Positions 9,185-16,803 of a DNA stretch of 43,790 nucleotides are shown here, one piece after another. Each line of letters opens with the position of its first letter. The stretch's first letter is position 1. The position numbers and the translations under genes were made by a program. This DNA is from Rickettsiales bacterium (GTDB taxonomy: Bacteria; Pseudomonadota; Alphaproteobacteria; UBA8366). The stretch spans positions 1 to 43,790 of the forward strand of contig PBOZ01000025.1 in NCBI GenBank assembly GCA_002724555.1. The letters run 5' to 3'. Below the pieces are notes generated by a model, which saw only the letters and a program-made list of their open reading frames with translations, did no database searches and was not told where the DNA came from.

Positions 9185-11520
9185 TCATGCTTTGCGTCTT
9201 GAATTGCACGCCAGACACGCTCGGGAGTTGCCGGCATCTCGATATGTGTGACACCGTAATCCGAAAGCGCATCAACAATGGCGTTGATAAGAAGGCCTAG
9301 GGCCGGGGTCGTTCCTCCTTCTCCTCCCGGGCGAATACCATGGGGGTGTGAGCTTGCCGGTATTTCCGTTACCAGGGTTTTGAACGACGGCATATTGTCG
9401 GCCCGTGGCATGGCATAATCCATGAAGGAACCAGTCAGGAGCTGTGCGCTTTTCGGGTTGTACTCGATGGCTTCGAGCATGGCTTGGCCAATGCCCTGCG
9501 CGGCCGCGCCATGTGCCTGGCCGTGCAATATCAATGGATTAACCGCCCTGCCAACATCGTCGTTTGCGGTCCATTCGAGAATTTCAACATGCCCGGTCTC
9601 AGGATCAACCTCTACTTCGCAGGCGTGCGCGCCGTATGGATAACCCCCAACCCGATTGACGATATCGCCGATACCTTCCAGCTTTGGTAAATCAGGCTCC
9701 TTCTCCGCAGTTTTCGCAGCCGCCCATAAGTCGAGGCTGGCACCGCCTGGTGACCGGAATGCGCCTTCAGCATATTTGATCTCTTCGAGAGACGTCTGCA
9801 ATGCATGGGCTGCGACGCGCTTTCCATTATCTAGCAATTCCTGAACCGCCTCACTCGCTGCAATGCTGACAAGCCGCATGGAACGTCCCGAATGCGAACC
9901 ACCGCCGACCGAAACGCGGTTAGTATCGTTCACTACAAAACGAATTTTATCGAATGGGATTTCCAGCCACTCACAAATTAGTTGTGGAAAACTTGTCTCG
10001 TGTCCTTGGCCGCTACTCATCGTTCCAACAACTAATTCAACATATCCGTCGTTGGTAATAGTAATTTCGGCACGCTCGCGCGGAATGCCGCTCGTCACCT
10101 CGATATAGTTTGCGATGCCGTGTCCACGACAGAGACCACGCTTCGCCGATTCCGCTTTTCGGTCTTCGAAGCCGTTCCAATCACTTTCGCGCATTGCCTC
10201 TTCCATAGCCGCTTTATAGTCGCCACTGTCGTAGGTGACGCCAACACCATTGGTAAACGGCATGTCGTTGCTTTGAATGAGATTTTGTCGGCGGAGTTCA
10301 ACTTTATCGAAACCGTATTGTTCCGAGGCTTGGTCAATTAGACGCTCAATTATATAAATTGCTTCCGGTCGTCCTGCACTTCGATAGACGGCGGTTGGAG
10401 CTGTGTTCGTCAGAACAGCATGTCCCTTAAAGTAGATGGCGGGAATATCGTAGGTTCCCTGCATCATCGAGAGGCCTTTGCGTAGGGGCCAGAAATAGAC
10501 AGTATAAGCCCCGAGATTAAGTGTATTTTCACCACGGAGAGCGAGGAAATTTCCATCGGCATCGAGGGCAAGTTCAGAATTAGAATGCAGATCCCGCGCC
10601 TGATAATCGCTCAGGAAGCACTCGGTTCGATTGGCGGTCCATTTGACGGGCCGGCCGACAATTTTGGCAGCCCAAGGCATCAAGGCGAATTCAGGCGAGA
10701 AAGCGTTTCGGGTTCCGAAATTGCCACCCATATCACCAAAAACGGCGCGACACTGTTCTTCTTTAATGCCAAGCGTGACCGCTAGTCGTTCGCGGGTTTG
10801 CACTGCCCCTCGGCCCGAAGCCGCACGAAGCGTATAAAAATCTTTTTGTTTGTCGTATTCGCCCAAGACGGCTCGTGGCTCCATGGGACTTCCTGTTACG
10901 CGGTGGATGCGACTATCGAAACGAACGATATGATCAGCGCGTGCAAAGGCATCGTCGGTCGCTTTCACATCGCCGACCTCGCAAGTTAGGGCGATATTTG
11001 AGGGGCAATCTGGCCAAATTTGTGGGGCCGAAATTTCCATTGACGATATAGAATCTGTAACGGCGGGCAACAATTGATAATCAACTTCGACTAACTCTGC
11101 GGCATCGGCTGCGCCGGCCGCCGTTTCTGCCACAATCATTGCAACGCCTTCGCCCACATAACGGACGATTTCGGCCGGCAACGGCGTATTGTTGGTTAAA
11201 TAAACGTCAAAGCCTTCGGGCAGCCGAAGTTCCGCATCCGGCGGGCCCTGCCAGTCTGGGCTATGTGGAATGGCGCCAATAGCATCTGCCGCCGCATCTT
11301 TCCCTGTGAGTACGGCTAGGACTCCGGGCACAGCGGTCGCTTTTGAAGTATCGATTGCACGAATACGCGCGTGGGCATGCGGTGAACGAAGAATAACTGC
11401 ATGACAAAGATCGTCTGGGAAATTGTCGCTCGCGTAGTTACCCCTGCCAGTTAATAGACGAAAGTCTTCTTTGCGTGGCAGAGGTGCACCGATGCCATCC
11501 GTTCGATATATTTTTTTCAT
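9181..11520 (-). CDS. Molybdenum hydroxylase large subunit (CoxL/XDH type, form II)
   Basis: A 779-residue aldehyde-oxidase/xanthine-dehydrogenase-type subunit that binds molybdopterin cytosine dinucleotide and hydroxylates carbon with water. Visible are the N-terminal a/b-hammerhead domain (from about residue 20), GGNFG at 265-269, YRSAGR at 379-384, SSGQGHET in the second half and catalytic Glu734 in GGEGG. The active-site loop resembles form II CoxL-like proteins (YRGAGR) and not the YRCSFR loop of true CO dehydrogenase, so CO is an unlikely substrate. No 2Fe-2S or FAD subunit is adjacent, so partners must be encoded elsewhere; those at 28867-32704 are possible but not close. It follows the MetE-like gene by 21 bp in an operon. 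Confidence 0.9.
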   Translation of the reverse strand: MKKIYRTDGIGAPLPRKEDFRLLTGRGNYASDNFPDDLCHAVILRSPHAHARIRAIDTSKATAVPGVLAVLTGKDAAADAIGAIPHSPDWQGPPDAELRLPEGFDVYLTNNTPLPAEIVRYVGEGVAMIVAETAAGAADAAELVEVDYQLLPAVTDSISSMEISAPQIWPDCPSNIALTCEVGDVKATDDAFARADHIVRFDSRIHRVTGSPMEPRAVLGEYDKQKDFYTLRAASGRGAVQTRERLAVTLGIKEEQCRAVFGDMGGNFGTRNAFSPEFALMPWAAKIVGRPVKWTANRTECFLSDYQARDLHSNSELALDADGNFLALRGENTLNLGAYTVYFWPLRKGLSMMQGTYDIPAIYFKGHAVLTNTAPTAVYRSAGRPEAIYIIERLIDQASEQYGFDKVELRRQNLIQSNDMPFTNGVGVTYDSGDYKAAMEEAMRESDWNGFEDRKAESAKRGLCRGHGIANYIEVTSGIPRERAEITITNDGYVELVVGTMSSGQGHETSFPQLICEWLEIPFDKIRFVVNDTNRVSVGGGSHSGRSMRLVSIAASEAVQELLDNGKRVAAHALQTSLEEIKYAEGAFRSPGGASLDLWAAAKTAEKEPDLPKLEGIGDIVNRVGGYPYGAHACEVEVDPETGHVEILEWTANDDVGRAVNPLILHGQAHGAAAQGIGQAMLEAIEYNPKSAQLLTGSFMDYAMPRADNMPSFKTLVTEIPASSHPHGIRPGGEGGTTPALGLLINAIVDALSDYGVTHIEMPATPERVWRAIQDAKHD

Positions 11521-11541
11521 TTTTGGAATTCGCTAATTCGA

Positions 11542-12582
11542 TTAATGGGTGAGTTCGCCGCGGACAATTGCGGCGCCATCGGCCATTGCTTTCATTTTAG
11601 CGTAGGCAATGTCGCGCGAGAGGTATTTCAAGCCGCAATCGGGTGCCACAATGATTTTTTCCGCATCATGGTGCGGCAAGGCGCGTCGAATTCTCTTGGC
11701 AATCGTCTCTGGTGTCTCGACTTCCCTATCAGCAAGATCGAGAACACCAAGAATTATTTTCTTGTTCGGTAATGTTTCTAACACTGAGCAATCCAGTTTG
11801 GACTGTGCGGTCTCTATGGAAATGCCGTGTGCACTACAGTCAGCGAGCTGTGGCAGAAACGAGTATCCCCCTTTTGGGCGGTCATGGATTATCGCAGCAT
11901 AACCAAAACAGATGTGAACTGCTGTCTCGCCCTTAATTCCATCGAGTGCTTGATTAAGTGCTTCCAGGCCATAGTCTTCGGCTTTTTCCGGACGCGCCTG
12001 CATGTAAGGTTCGTCCAGCTGAACGATATCCGCGCCAGCAGAAAAAAGGTCTCGTACCTCTTCATTTACAGCAACAGCATAATCCATTGCGAGCTCGGAC
12101 TCTTTCTCATAGTGCTCGTTTTCCGCCTGCTGTGCCATGGTGAAAGGTCCGGGTACGGTGATCTTGATGCGCCTGTCTGTATTGGCCCGCAGAAATTTAA
12201 CGTCTTCTACTTCGATTGGGTGTTTTCGCCGGATTGGGCCGACGATTCGTGGAACCGGATTGGGATGGCCAGACCGGTCGAGTGCGGTCCCCGGATTATC
12301 TATGTCCACACCGTCGAGGGCCGTTGCGAAACGATTGGAGTAGCTTTCACGGCGCATTTCTCCATCGGTGATAATGTCGAGGCCAGCGCGTTCTTGATCT
12401 CGGATGGCAAGGATTGTGGCGTCATTCTGAGCCTCCTCGAGGAACTCGTCATCGATCCGCCACAGCTCCTTTGCACGTGTGCGCGGTGGAAACCGGTTTG
12501 CTAATTTGGCGCGATCCAGCAGCCAGTTTGGTTGTGCGTACGAGCCGACCAATGATGTTGGTAATAATTTACTTGCGAACAT
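11542..12582 (-). CDS. MetE C-terminal-domain-like zinc methyltransferase
   Basis: A 346-residue protein equal to the catalytic half of cobalamin-independent methionine synthase. Zinc ligands can be matched: His223 and Cys225 (HICFG), Glu257 (ISIETAQ) and Cys316 (APDCGLKYL); QLDEP at 188-192 is the usual acidic motif of the barrel. It lacks the N-terminal folate-binding half of MetE, so it is not a standard methionine synthase. Proteins of this size are thought to move methyl groups from other donors onto a thiol, or to act on C-S bonds. It has a strong AGGAGGAG ribosome site just before the start. It is first in an operon with the CoxL-like subunit, an association that suggests methyl or sulfur handling of that enzyme's substrate (inference). 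Confidence 0.88.
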   Translation of the reverse strand: MFASKLLPTSLVGSYAQPNWLLDRAKLANRFPPRTRAKELWRIDDEFLEEAQNDATILAIRDQERAGLDIITDGEMRRESYSNRFATALDGVDIDNPGTALDRSGHPNPVPRIVGPIRRKHPIEVEDVKFLRANTDRRIKITVPGPFTMAQQAENEHYEKESELAMDYAVAVNEEVRDLFSAGADIVQLDEPYMQARPEKAEDYGLEALNQALDGIKGETAVHICFGYAAIIHDRPKGGYSFLPQLADCSAHGISIETAQSKLDCSVLETLPNKKIILGVLDLADREVETPETIAKRIRRALPHHDAEKIIVAPDCGLKYLSRDIAYAKMKAMADGAAIVRGELTH

Positions 12583-12989
12583 GGCGGCTCTCCTCCTCGA
12601 AATATGATAGAGACCTTAACAAACACGGATAGTGGCGCCAACGGCTGAAGCGAGCTTAATTTTTTAATCCGGCACGTACTTACCCAATTTAAGGGCGAAT
12701 TTGAATTTCCGGATGGTATATAGATTTTTTAACCCTTCCCGAGGGGGTGCTATTCGCTGATGTCAGTGTTCAGTCAAGCGAATACTGTCTTTAATTTGAA
12801 ATGTCTGTCACAACCTTAGTGGGCGTCGGGGAAAGATTGTCAGTGTAACTCAAAAAATCACTCTTCGATTTGATCTTTTTTTCATGGGGCGCTCTAACCT
12901 ATGGCAAGATGTATCGAGATTGCCTCAACGGGTACGTTTGAAGTTCTGACGCTAGTCCCGAATCTTTAATTACGTTCGGTTGTAGTTCT
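12583..12989. other. 407-bp intergenic region with long-spaced inverted repeat
   Basis: No gene found. It carries an 8-bp inverted repeat, TATTCGCT at 12751-12758 and AGCGAATA at 12777-12784, with an 18-nt centre holding a shorter repeat (CAGT-GTT-CAGT). It sits about 170 bp upstream of the MetE-like gene and downstream of the DUF6356 gene, so it could be an operator of the former or a processing signal of the latter. There is no T tract after it. Confidence 0.3.
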
Positions 12990-13223
12990 CTAATATTCCG
13001 TTGGGGGCAGAGTTTTGACGCGGTTTGAGACCATGCGGTCGTGCAGTTGAGTGATTTTCCGGCTGCCGGTAGTGACACAAAGAAATGGCAGCAACGCATG
13101 AACGAGGCATGCTAGGGTCGCGATGAACATCGTGCCGGTAAAGGATAGAGCGGAACGGAGGTGTTCGAAATACGACTCATTTACGCTGGCAGGATGGTCG
13201 GTAAAGAGTTTGAAAATCATCAT
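12990..13223 (-). CDS. DUF6356 family small membrane protein
   Basis: A 77-residue protein with the family signature: F-T-D-H-P-A-S-V-N-E-S-Y near the N-terminus, EHLRSA, one hydrophobic segment containing HALLPF, then TGS and a LHDRM tail. Members are short, have one membrane segment and are common in alphaproteobacteria; their function is unknown. Start 13223 (tandem ATG codons 13223 and 13220) gives the usual length; an upstream ATG at 13265 would add 14 residues not expected for the family. It is divergent from the Lrp gene, with a 133-bp AT-rich region between them, so it may be controlled by that regulator (inference). Confidence 0.7.
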   Translation of the reverse strand: MMIFKLFTDHPASVNESYFEHLRSALSFTGTMFIATLACLVHALLPFLCVTTGSRKITQLHDRMVSNRVKTLPPTEY

Positions 13224-13288
13224 CTCGCTCGGATTTATCAATAAAGTGAGAGAATCGTAGCTCATATACCTTGAAAATAGTTTGCCAT

Positions 13289-13303
13289 TATTACTAAGTA
13301 ATA
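13289..13303. promoter_or_regulatory. 15-bp palindrome, candidate Lrp/AsnC operator
   Basis: TATTACT-A-AGTAATA is a perfect 7+1+7 dyad in the AT-rich region between the divergent DUF6356 and Lrp genes, 53 nt before the Lrp start. Lrp/AsnC proteins bind 15-bp AT-rich dyads, often in their own promoters. Binding is inferred from position and symmetry only. Confidence 0.4.
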
Positions 13304-13356
13304 GTACAATAATAGAAAATTATTCTAATTAATTAAAATTATTAAAAATTTGTTTT

Positions 13357-13824
13357 ATGGATGATTTTGATAAAAGAATTTTGAGCTGTTTGCAAAAGGA
13401 CGCCAGTTTACCTCTAACGGAGATAGCCGAGCGGGTCGGTCTTTCCGCTACCCCGTGCTGGCGGCGCATTCAGAACTTGGAAAAAGTGGGTGTAATAGAA
13501 GGTCGCGTGGCGTTGCTTGATCCGGCTAAGTTGAATGTCGGTGTGACAGTCTTCGTTGCGCTTAAGACAAACGAACACTCTCAAGACTGGCTGGAGAAGT
13601 TTGCCCGCTATGTTGATACGATCGACGAGGTGGTTGAGTTTTACCGAATGAGCGGCGACGTTGACTATATGTTGCGGGTTGTGGTGCCGGATATCGCCGC
13701 CTATGACAAAGTTTATAAGCGTTTGATAACAATTGGGGGGTTGTCGGACGTGAGCTCAGCTTTTGCAATGGAACGCATAAAATACACTACTGAATTGCCG
13801 CTAGACTATTCGGATCAAAGATAG
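13357..13824 (+). CDS. Lrp/AsnC family transcriptional regulator
   Basis: A 155-residue regulator. Residues 2-60 form the winged helix-turn-helix (DFDKRILSCLQ, then LTEIAERVGLS and CWRRIQNLE); residues 68-145 form the RAM ligand-binding domain with the GDVDYMLRVVV strand typical of amino-acid sensing. These proteins sense amino acids and usually control amino-acid use or their own neighbours. No clear ribosome site precedes the ATG; the leader is almost entirely A/T. Possible targets are the divergent DUF6356 gene and the GMC oxidoreductase 75 bp downstream. Confidence 0.92.
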   Translation: MDDFDKRILSCLQKDASLPLTEIAERVGLSATPCWRRIQNLEKVGVIEGRVALLDPAKLNVGVTVFVALKTNEHSQDWLEKFARYVDTIDEVVEFYRMSGDVDYMLRVVVPDIAAYDKVYKRLITIGGLSDVSSAFAMERIKYTTELPLDYSDQR

Positions 13825-13898
13825 CGGATACTCTTGACCGACTTGCAGCTGGCGGTAATTGATAAAGCGTGTTTCATTCGAGGTAAGGCTGAAGAAAA

Positions 13899-15494
13899 AT
13901 GGCGGAGTATGACTACATAGTGGTGGGGGCTGGCTCGGCCGGTTGCGTCATGGCTAACCGCCTGTCCGAAGACCCAAATACCAGTGTCTTGCTGCTGGAA
14001 GCGGGAGGAAAAGACGACAATATCTGGATCCATATTCCAGTTGGCTACATCAAAACGATGCAAGACCCTGGCTTAAATTGGTTGTTTAAAACCGAGCCAG
14101 AGGACTACACCTACAATAGAGAAATACCCGTTCCCCGGGGCAAGGTAATTGGCGGCTCCAGTTCGATTAACGGTATGCTTTACGTGCGCGGTCAGGCGCG
14201 CGACTACGACGATTGGGCGCAGCTCGGCAACCGCGGCTGGTCATACGAGGATGTGCTGCCATATTTTAAAAAATCAGAAAATAACACCAGCATGGGCATG
14301 GAATTTCATGGAATAGGTGGTCCGTTGCAGGTGGAGGATATGAGCGAGACTTATCCGATCCTGGATGCATTTATCGATGCGGCTGAAGAACAGCGATATC
14401 CGAAGAACCCCGACTATAACGGCGCCACGCAAGAAGGGTTCGGATACTACCAAGTCACACAAAAGGGTGGTCGACGCTATAGTGCTAGCCGTGCGTTTTT
14501 GGATCCAGTGGTTGGGCGTCCCAATTTAAAAGTTGAGACCGATGCACATGCCCGAAAGGTCATTCTGGAAGGTAAGAAAGCGGTTGGAATTGATTACGAA
14601 GTCCATGGTTTTTCGCGCGAAGCGCGTGCGCGCGAGGAAGTCGTTTTGTGCGCTGGTGCGATCCAGTCGCCTCAGATTTTGGAACTGTCCGGGATTGGCC
14701 AACCAGATTTATTGCGCGAACATGGCATAGAAGTGACACACAAATTGATGGGTGTCGGCGAGAACCATCAGGATCACTATATCAGCCGAATGGCTTGGAA
14801 AGTGAAGCAGCCTGTCACGCTCAACGAGCGGACACGCGGAATACCGTTGCTTATAGAAGGAATGAAGCTGCTTTTCCAAGGGAAGGGTGCACTCACAATG
14901 CCGGCTGGCATCGCCCACGGATTTGTGAAGACGAGACCAGAATTGGAGACCCCTGATGTGCAATACCATTGTGCCCATGCGAGCTTTGCTGATCCCAATA
15001 AACGAATCCTGGATGATTTTCCCGGGATGTCACTTGGTCCTTGCCAGTTACGTCCAGAGAGCCGAGGAACGGTGCATATAACGTCATACCATCATCGTGA
15101 TGCACCTCAGATCAAGCCAAATTTTTTGAAGGAAGGTCTAGATCGTGAAACACATGTTGCTGGTTTAAAGATTGCGCGGACGATTTTGGAGAGTCCGGCG
15201 CTCGATCCTTATCGCGATATTGAGATTATTCCTGGTTCCGATTGTAAGACGGACGACGAATTGCTGGATCATGCCCGCCGTGTTGGTGGCACAGTATACC
15301 ATCCGGTCGGGACCTGCAAAATGGGTAACGACCCGATGGCCGTAGTTGATGAACGTCTTAGAGTAAGTGGTATAGATGGCCTTCGGGTCGTCGATGCGTC
15401 GATTATGCCTCGACTTGTGTCAGGCAATACCAATGCTCCCGTGATTATGATTGCTGAAAAAGCGGCGGATATGATGAAGGAAGACGCAAGATAA
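13899..15494 (+). CDS. GMC family FAD oxidoreductase (choline-dehydrogenase-like)
   Basis: A 531-residue glucose-methanol-choline flavoprotein that oxidises an alcohol to an aldehyde or ketone. The dinucleotide-binding fold starts at residue 5 (VGAGSAG). The first GMC signature is around residues 80-105 (RGKVIGGSSSINGM) and the second near 255 (GAIQSPQILELSGIG). The C-terminal HPVGTCKMG and SGNTNAP motifs supply the active-site His468 and Asn512. There is no signal peptide. Overall it resembles BetA/AlkJ-type dehydrogenases, but no betaine aldehyde dehydrogenase or betI is adjacent, so choline is not supported as the substrate. It may be co-transcribed with the membrane protein that follows. 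Confidence 0.9.
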   Translation: MAEYDYIVVGAGSAGCVMANRLSEDPNTSVLLLEAGGKDDNIWIHIPVGYIKTMQDPGLNWLFKTEPEDYTYNREIPVPRGKVIGGSSSINGMLYVRGQARDYDDWAQLGNRGWSYEDVLPYFKKSENNTSMGMEFHGIGGPLQVEDMSETYPILDAFIDAAEEQRYPKNPDYNGATQEGFGYYQVTQKGGRRYSASRAFLDPVVGRPNLKVETDAHARKVILEGKKAVGIDYEVHGFSREARAREEVVLCAGAIQSPQILELSGIGQPDLLREHGIEVTHKLMGVGENHQDHYISRMAWKVKQPVTLNERTRGIPLLIEGMKLLFQGKGALTMPAGIAHGFVKTRPELETPDVQYHCAHASFADPNKRILDDFPGMSLGPCQLRPESRGTVHITSYHHRDAPQIKPNFLKEGLDRETHVAGLKIARTILESPALDPYRDIEIIPGSDCKTDDELLDHARRVGGTVYHPVGTCKMGNDPMAVVDERLRVSGIDGLRVVDASIMPRLVSGNTNAPVIMIAEKAADMMKEDAR

Positions 15495-15651
15495 GTGAGA
15501 ATTATGAGAATTTGATCGTTGAAATTCATTAAACGCCCTGTCATCATCCATCCGTCTTGCAAAAATCACTTAGTGAGCGGTTGATTTACAGCGTTTGTGT
15601 TGCAATTTTGTAGTCCAAGGGCTTTGGAAGTCATACTAGAGGAAGGTCTTT

Positions 15652-16089
15652 ATGAATTGGAAGGAAATCTCAGTCGAAGAGGCTGAAAAACATCCTGCAT
15701 ATGGATTTGGCGGTGGCCTGTATCTTATGTACGCAGCGGTCATCCTCTGGACTCTGCACAGTCTTTACATCGTGTTCCTGGATGCGGACTACGCACTGAC
15801 GATGTCCTATGGCTATGAAAATTTCACGATGGCAGATTTTACGTGCTTTATCCAATTCCTGGTGTCGTTGCCGTTCCTCTATCTGGCGCCGAAGCTACAT
15901 CCGCAGATGCCGAGTATAGCATTGGCGATGTTTTCAGTTAATTTGGTGATCTGGTTTACCTTCGGGATGCTCGTACCATCCGCATTGGGGATCTCGATTG
16001 TCGTTACACTGCTTTCTGTTGGAATGATAGTTTACCTTAATTTATCTGAACGAGTTAACGTGACCTATCGAAATCGGGTTAAAGCATAA
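15652..16089 (+). CDS. Four-helix membrane protein, DUF2569-like
   Basis: A 145-residue integral membrane protein with four hydrophobic segments at about residues 22-43, 62-80, 86-107 and 109-128, and a short charged N-terminus. The start has a strong site (GAGGAAGG) before ATG. The opening YGFGGGLYLMY resembles the GGWLYL start of DUF2569 proteins, but this is a weak similarity seen by eye. It lies 157 bp after the GMC oxidoreductase in the same direction and 12 bp from the end of the opposing GntR gene. Function unknown. Confidence 0.6.
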   Translation: MNWKEISVEEAEKHPAYGFGGGLYLMYAAVILWTLHSLYIVFLDADYALTMSYGYENFTMADFTCFIQFLVSLPFLYLAPKLHPQMPSIALAMFSVNLVIWFTFGMLVPSALGISIVVTLLSVGMIVYLNLSERVNVTYRNRVKA

Positions 16090-16101
16090 TTAATACATAA
16101 A

Positions 16102-16803
16102 TTACGCATTTTCGCTCTCAAGATGAGATTTAACAGTCTCACACTTGTTTTTGAGATGGCGCTTTAGGACGTCCGAGAGAGCTGTGCCGTCGCGCTTGGC
16201 AAGAGCATTCAAAATTTCTTCATGCTCCTTCACTGCCTGGGTCCAACGCTCGTCTGACATATTTGCGACGAAGCGGGCGCGGCGGATGCGGCCGGCTAAT
16301 GTTTGGTACATTTGCAGCAGCAAAGGATTGGCAGATGCTGACAGAATTTTTTCGTGAATTTCCTGGTTCACTTGGAAATAGAGTTTTAGTTGGCGGCGGG
16401 TGTAGTGAAGAACCATCTGATAATGCAGCGCTTGTATCTCGGCGAATTGCTCTGCGGTCAGGTTTTGGCATGCTAACTCGCCCGACAGTGCTTCCAATGC
16501 GCCCATAATTGGAAACATCTGATCAACATCCTCCGCTGTAAGGCGAGCCACCCATGCACCTCGGTGCGGCAGTAGCTCCAGCAATCCTTCAGACGCAAGC
16601 GTCTTCAAAGCTTCACGCAGCGGTGTGCGCGAGACACTATACCTTTCGCATAGAATGCGTTCCGGTACCTTGGCACCTGGCTCTAAGTCGCCTTCGATGA
16701 TCAATTCTCGAATATTCGCAACAAGGTCGCCATGTAACGTCGAGTTATCGGACGTCTTTGCTGTCGAAACCGGGCGTTCGAAGGAAACGACAGTATCGCT
16801 CAT
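16102..16803 (-). CDS. GntR family regulator, FadR subfamily (FCD domain)
   Basis: A 233-residue regulator: winged HTH at about residues 22-90 (ERILCERYSVSRTPLREALKTL is the recognition region), then an all-helical FCD domain that binds carboxylic acids through a metal site. Start 16803 is chosen because its ATG overlaps the TGA of the upstream dehydrogenase in an ATGA junction; the frame extends another 33 codons upstream, but that extension is not family-like. FCD regulators of lactate, glycolate and similar 2-hydroxy acids are usually encoded with the genes they control, so this one probably senses the dehydrogenase substrate and binds the TTGTATACAA dyad at 19812-19821 (inference). Confidence 0.92.
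   Translation of the reverse strand: MSDTVVSFERPVSTAKTSDNSTLHGDLVANIRELIIEGDLEPGAKVPERILCERYSVSRTPLREALKTLASEGLLELLPHRGAWVARLTAEDVDQMFPIMGALEALSGELACQNLTAEQFAEIQALHYQMVLHYTRRQLKLYFQVNQEIHEKILSASANPLLLQMYQTLAGRIRRARFVANMSDERWTQAVKEHEEILNALAKRDGTALSDVLKRHLKNKCETVKSHLESENA

Noticed and set aside
9181-11520. True CO dehydrogenase large subunit
   Set aside because: The active-site loop is YRSAGR, not YRCSFR, and coxM and coxS are not adjacent.
11827-12504. 225-codon plus-strand frame
   Set aside because: Lies wholly opposite the MetE-like gene, with irregular Cys/Phe/Trp-rich composition; a shadow.
13899-15494. Naming the GMC oxidoreductase betA (choline dehydrogenase)
   Set aside because: No betB, betI or choline transporter is adjacent, and the motifs are shared by all GMC alcohol dehydrogenases.
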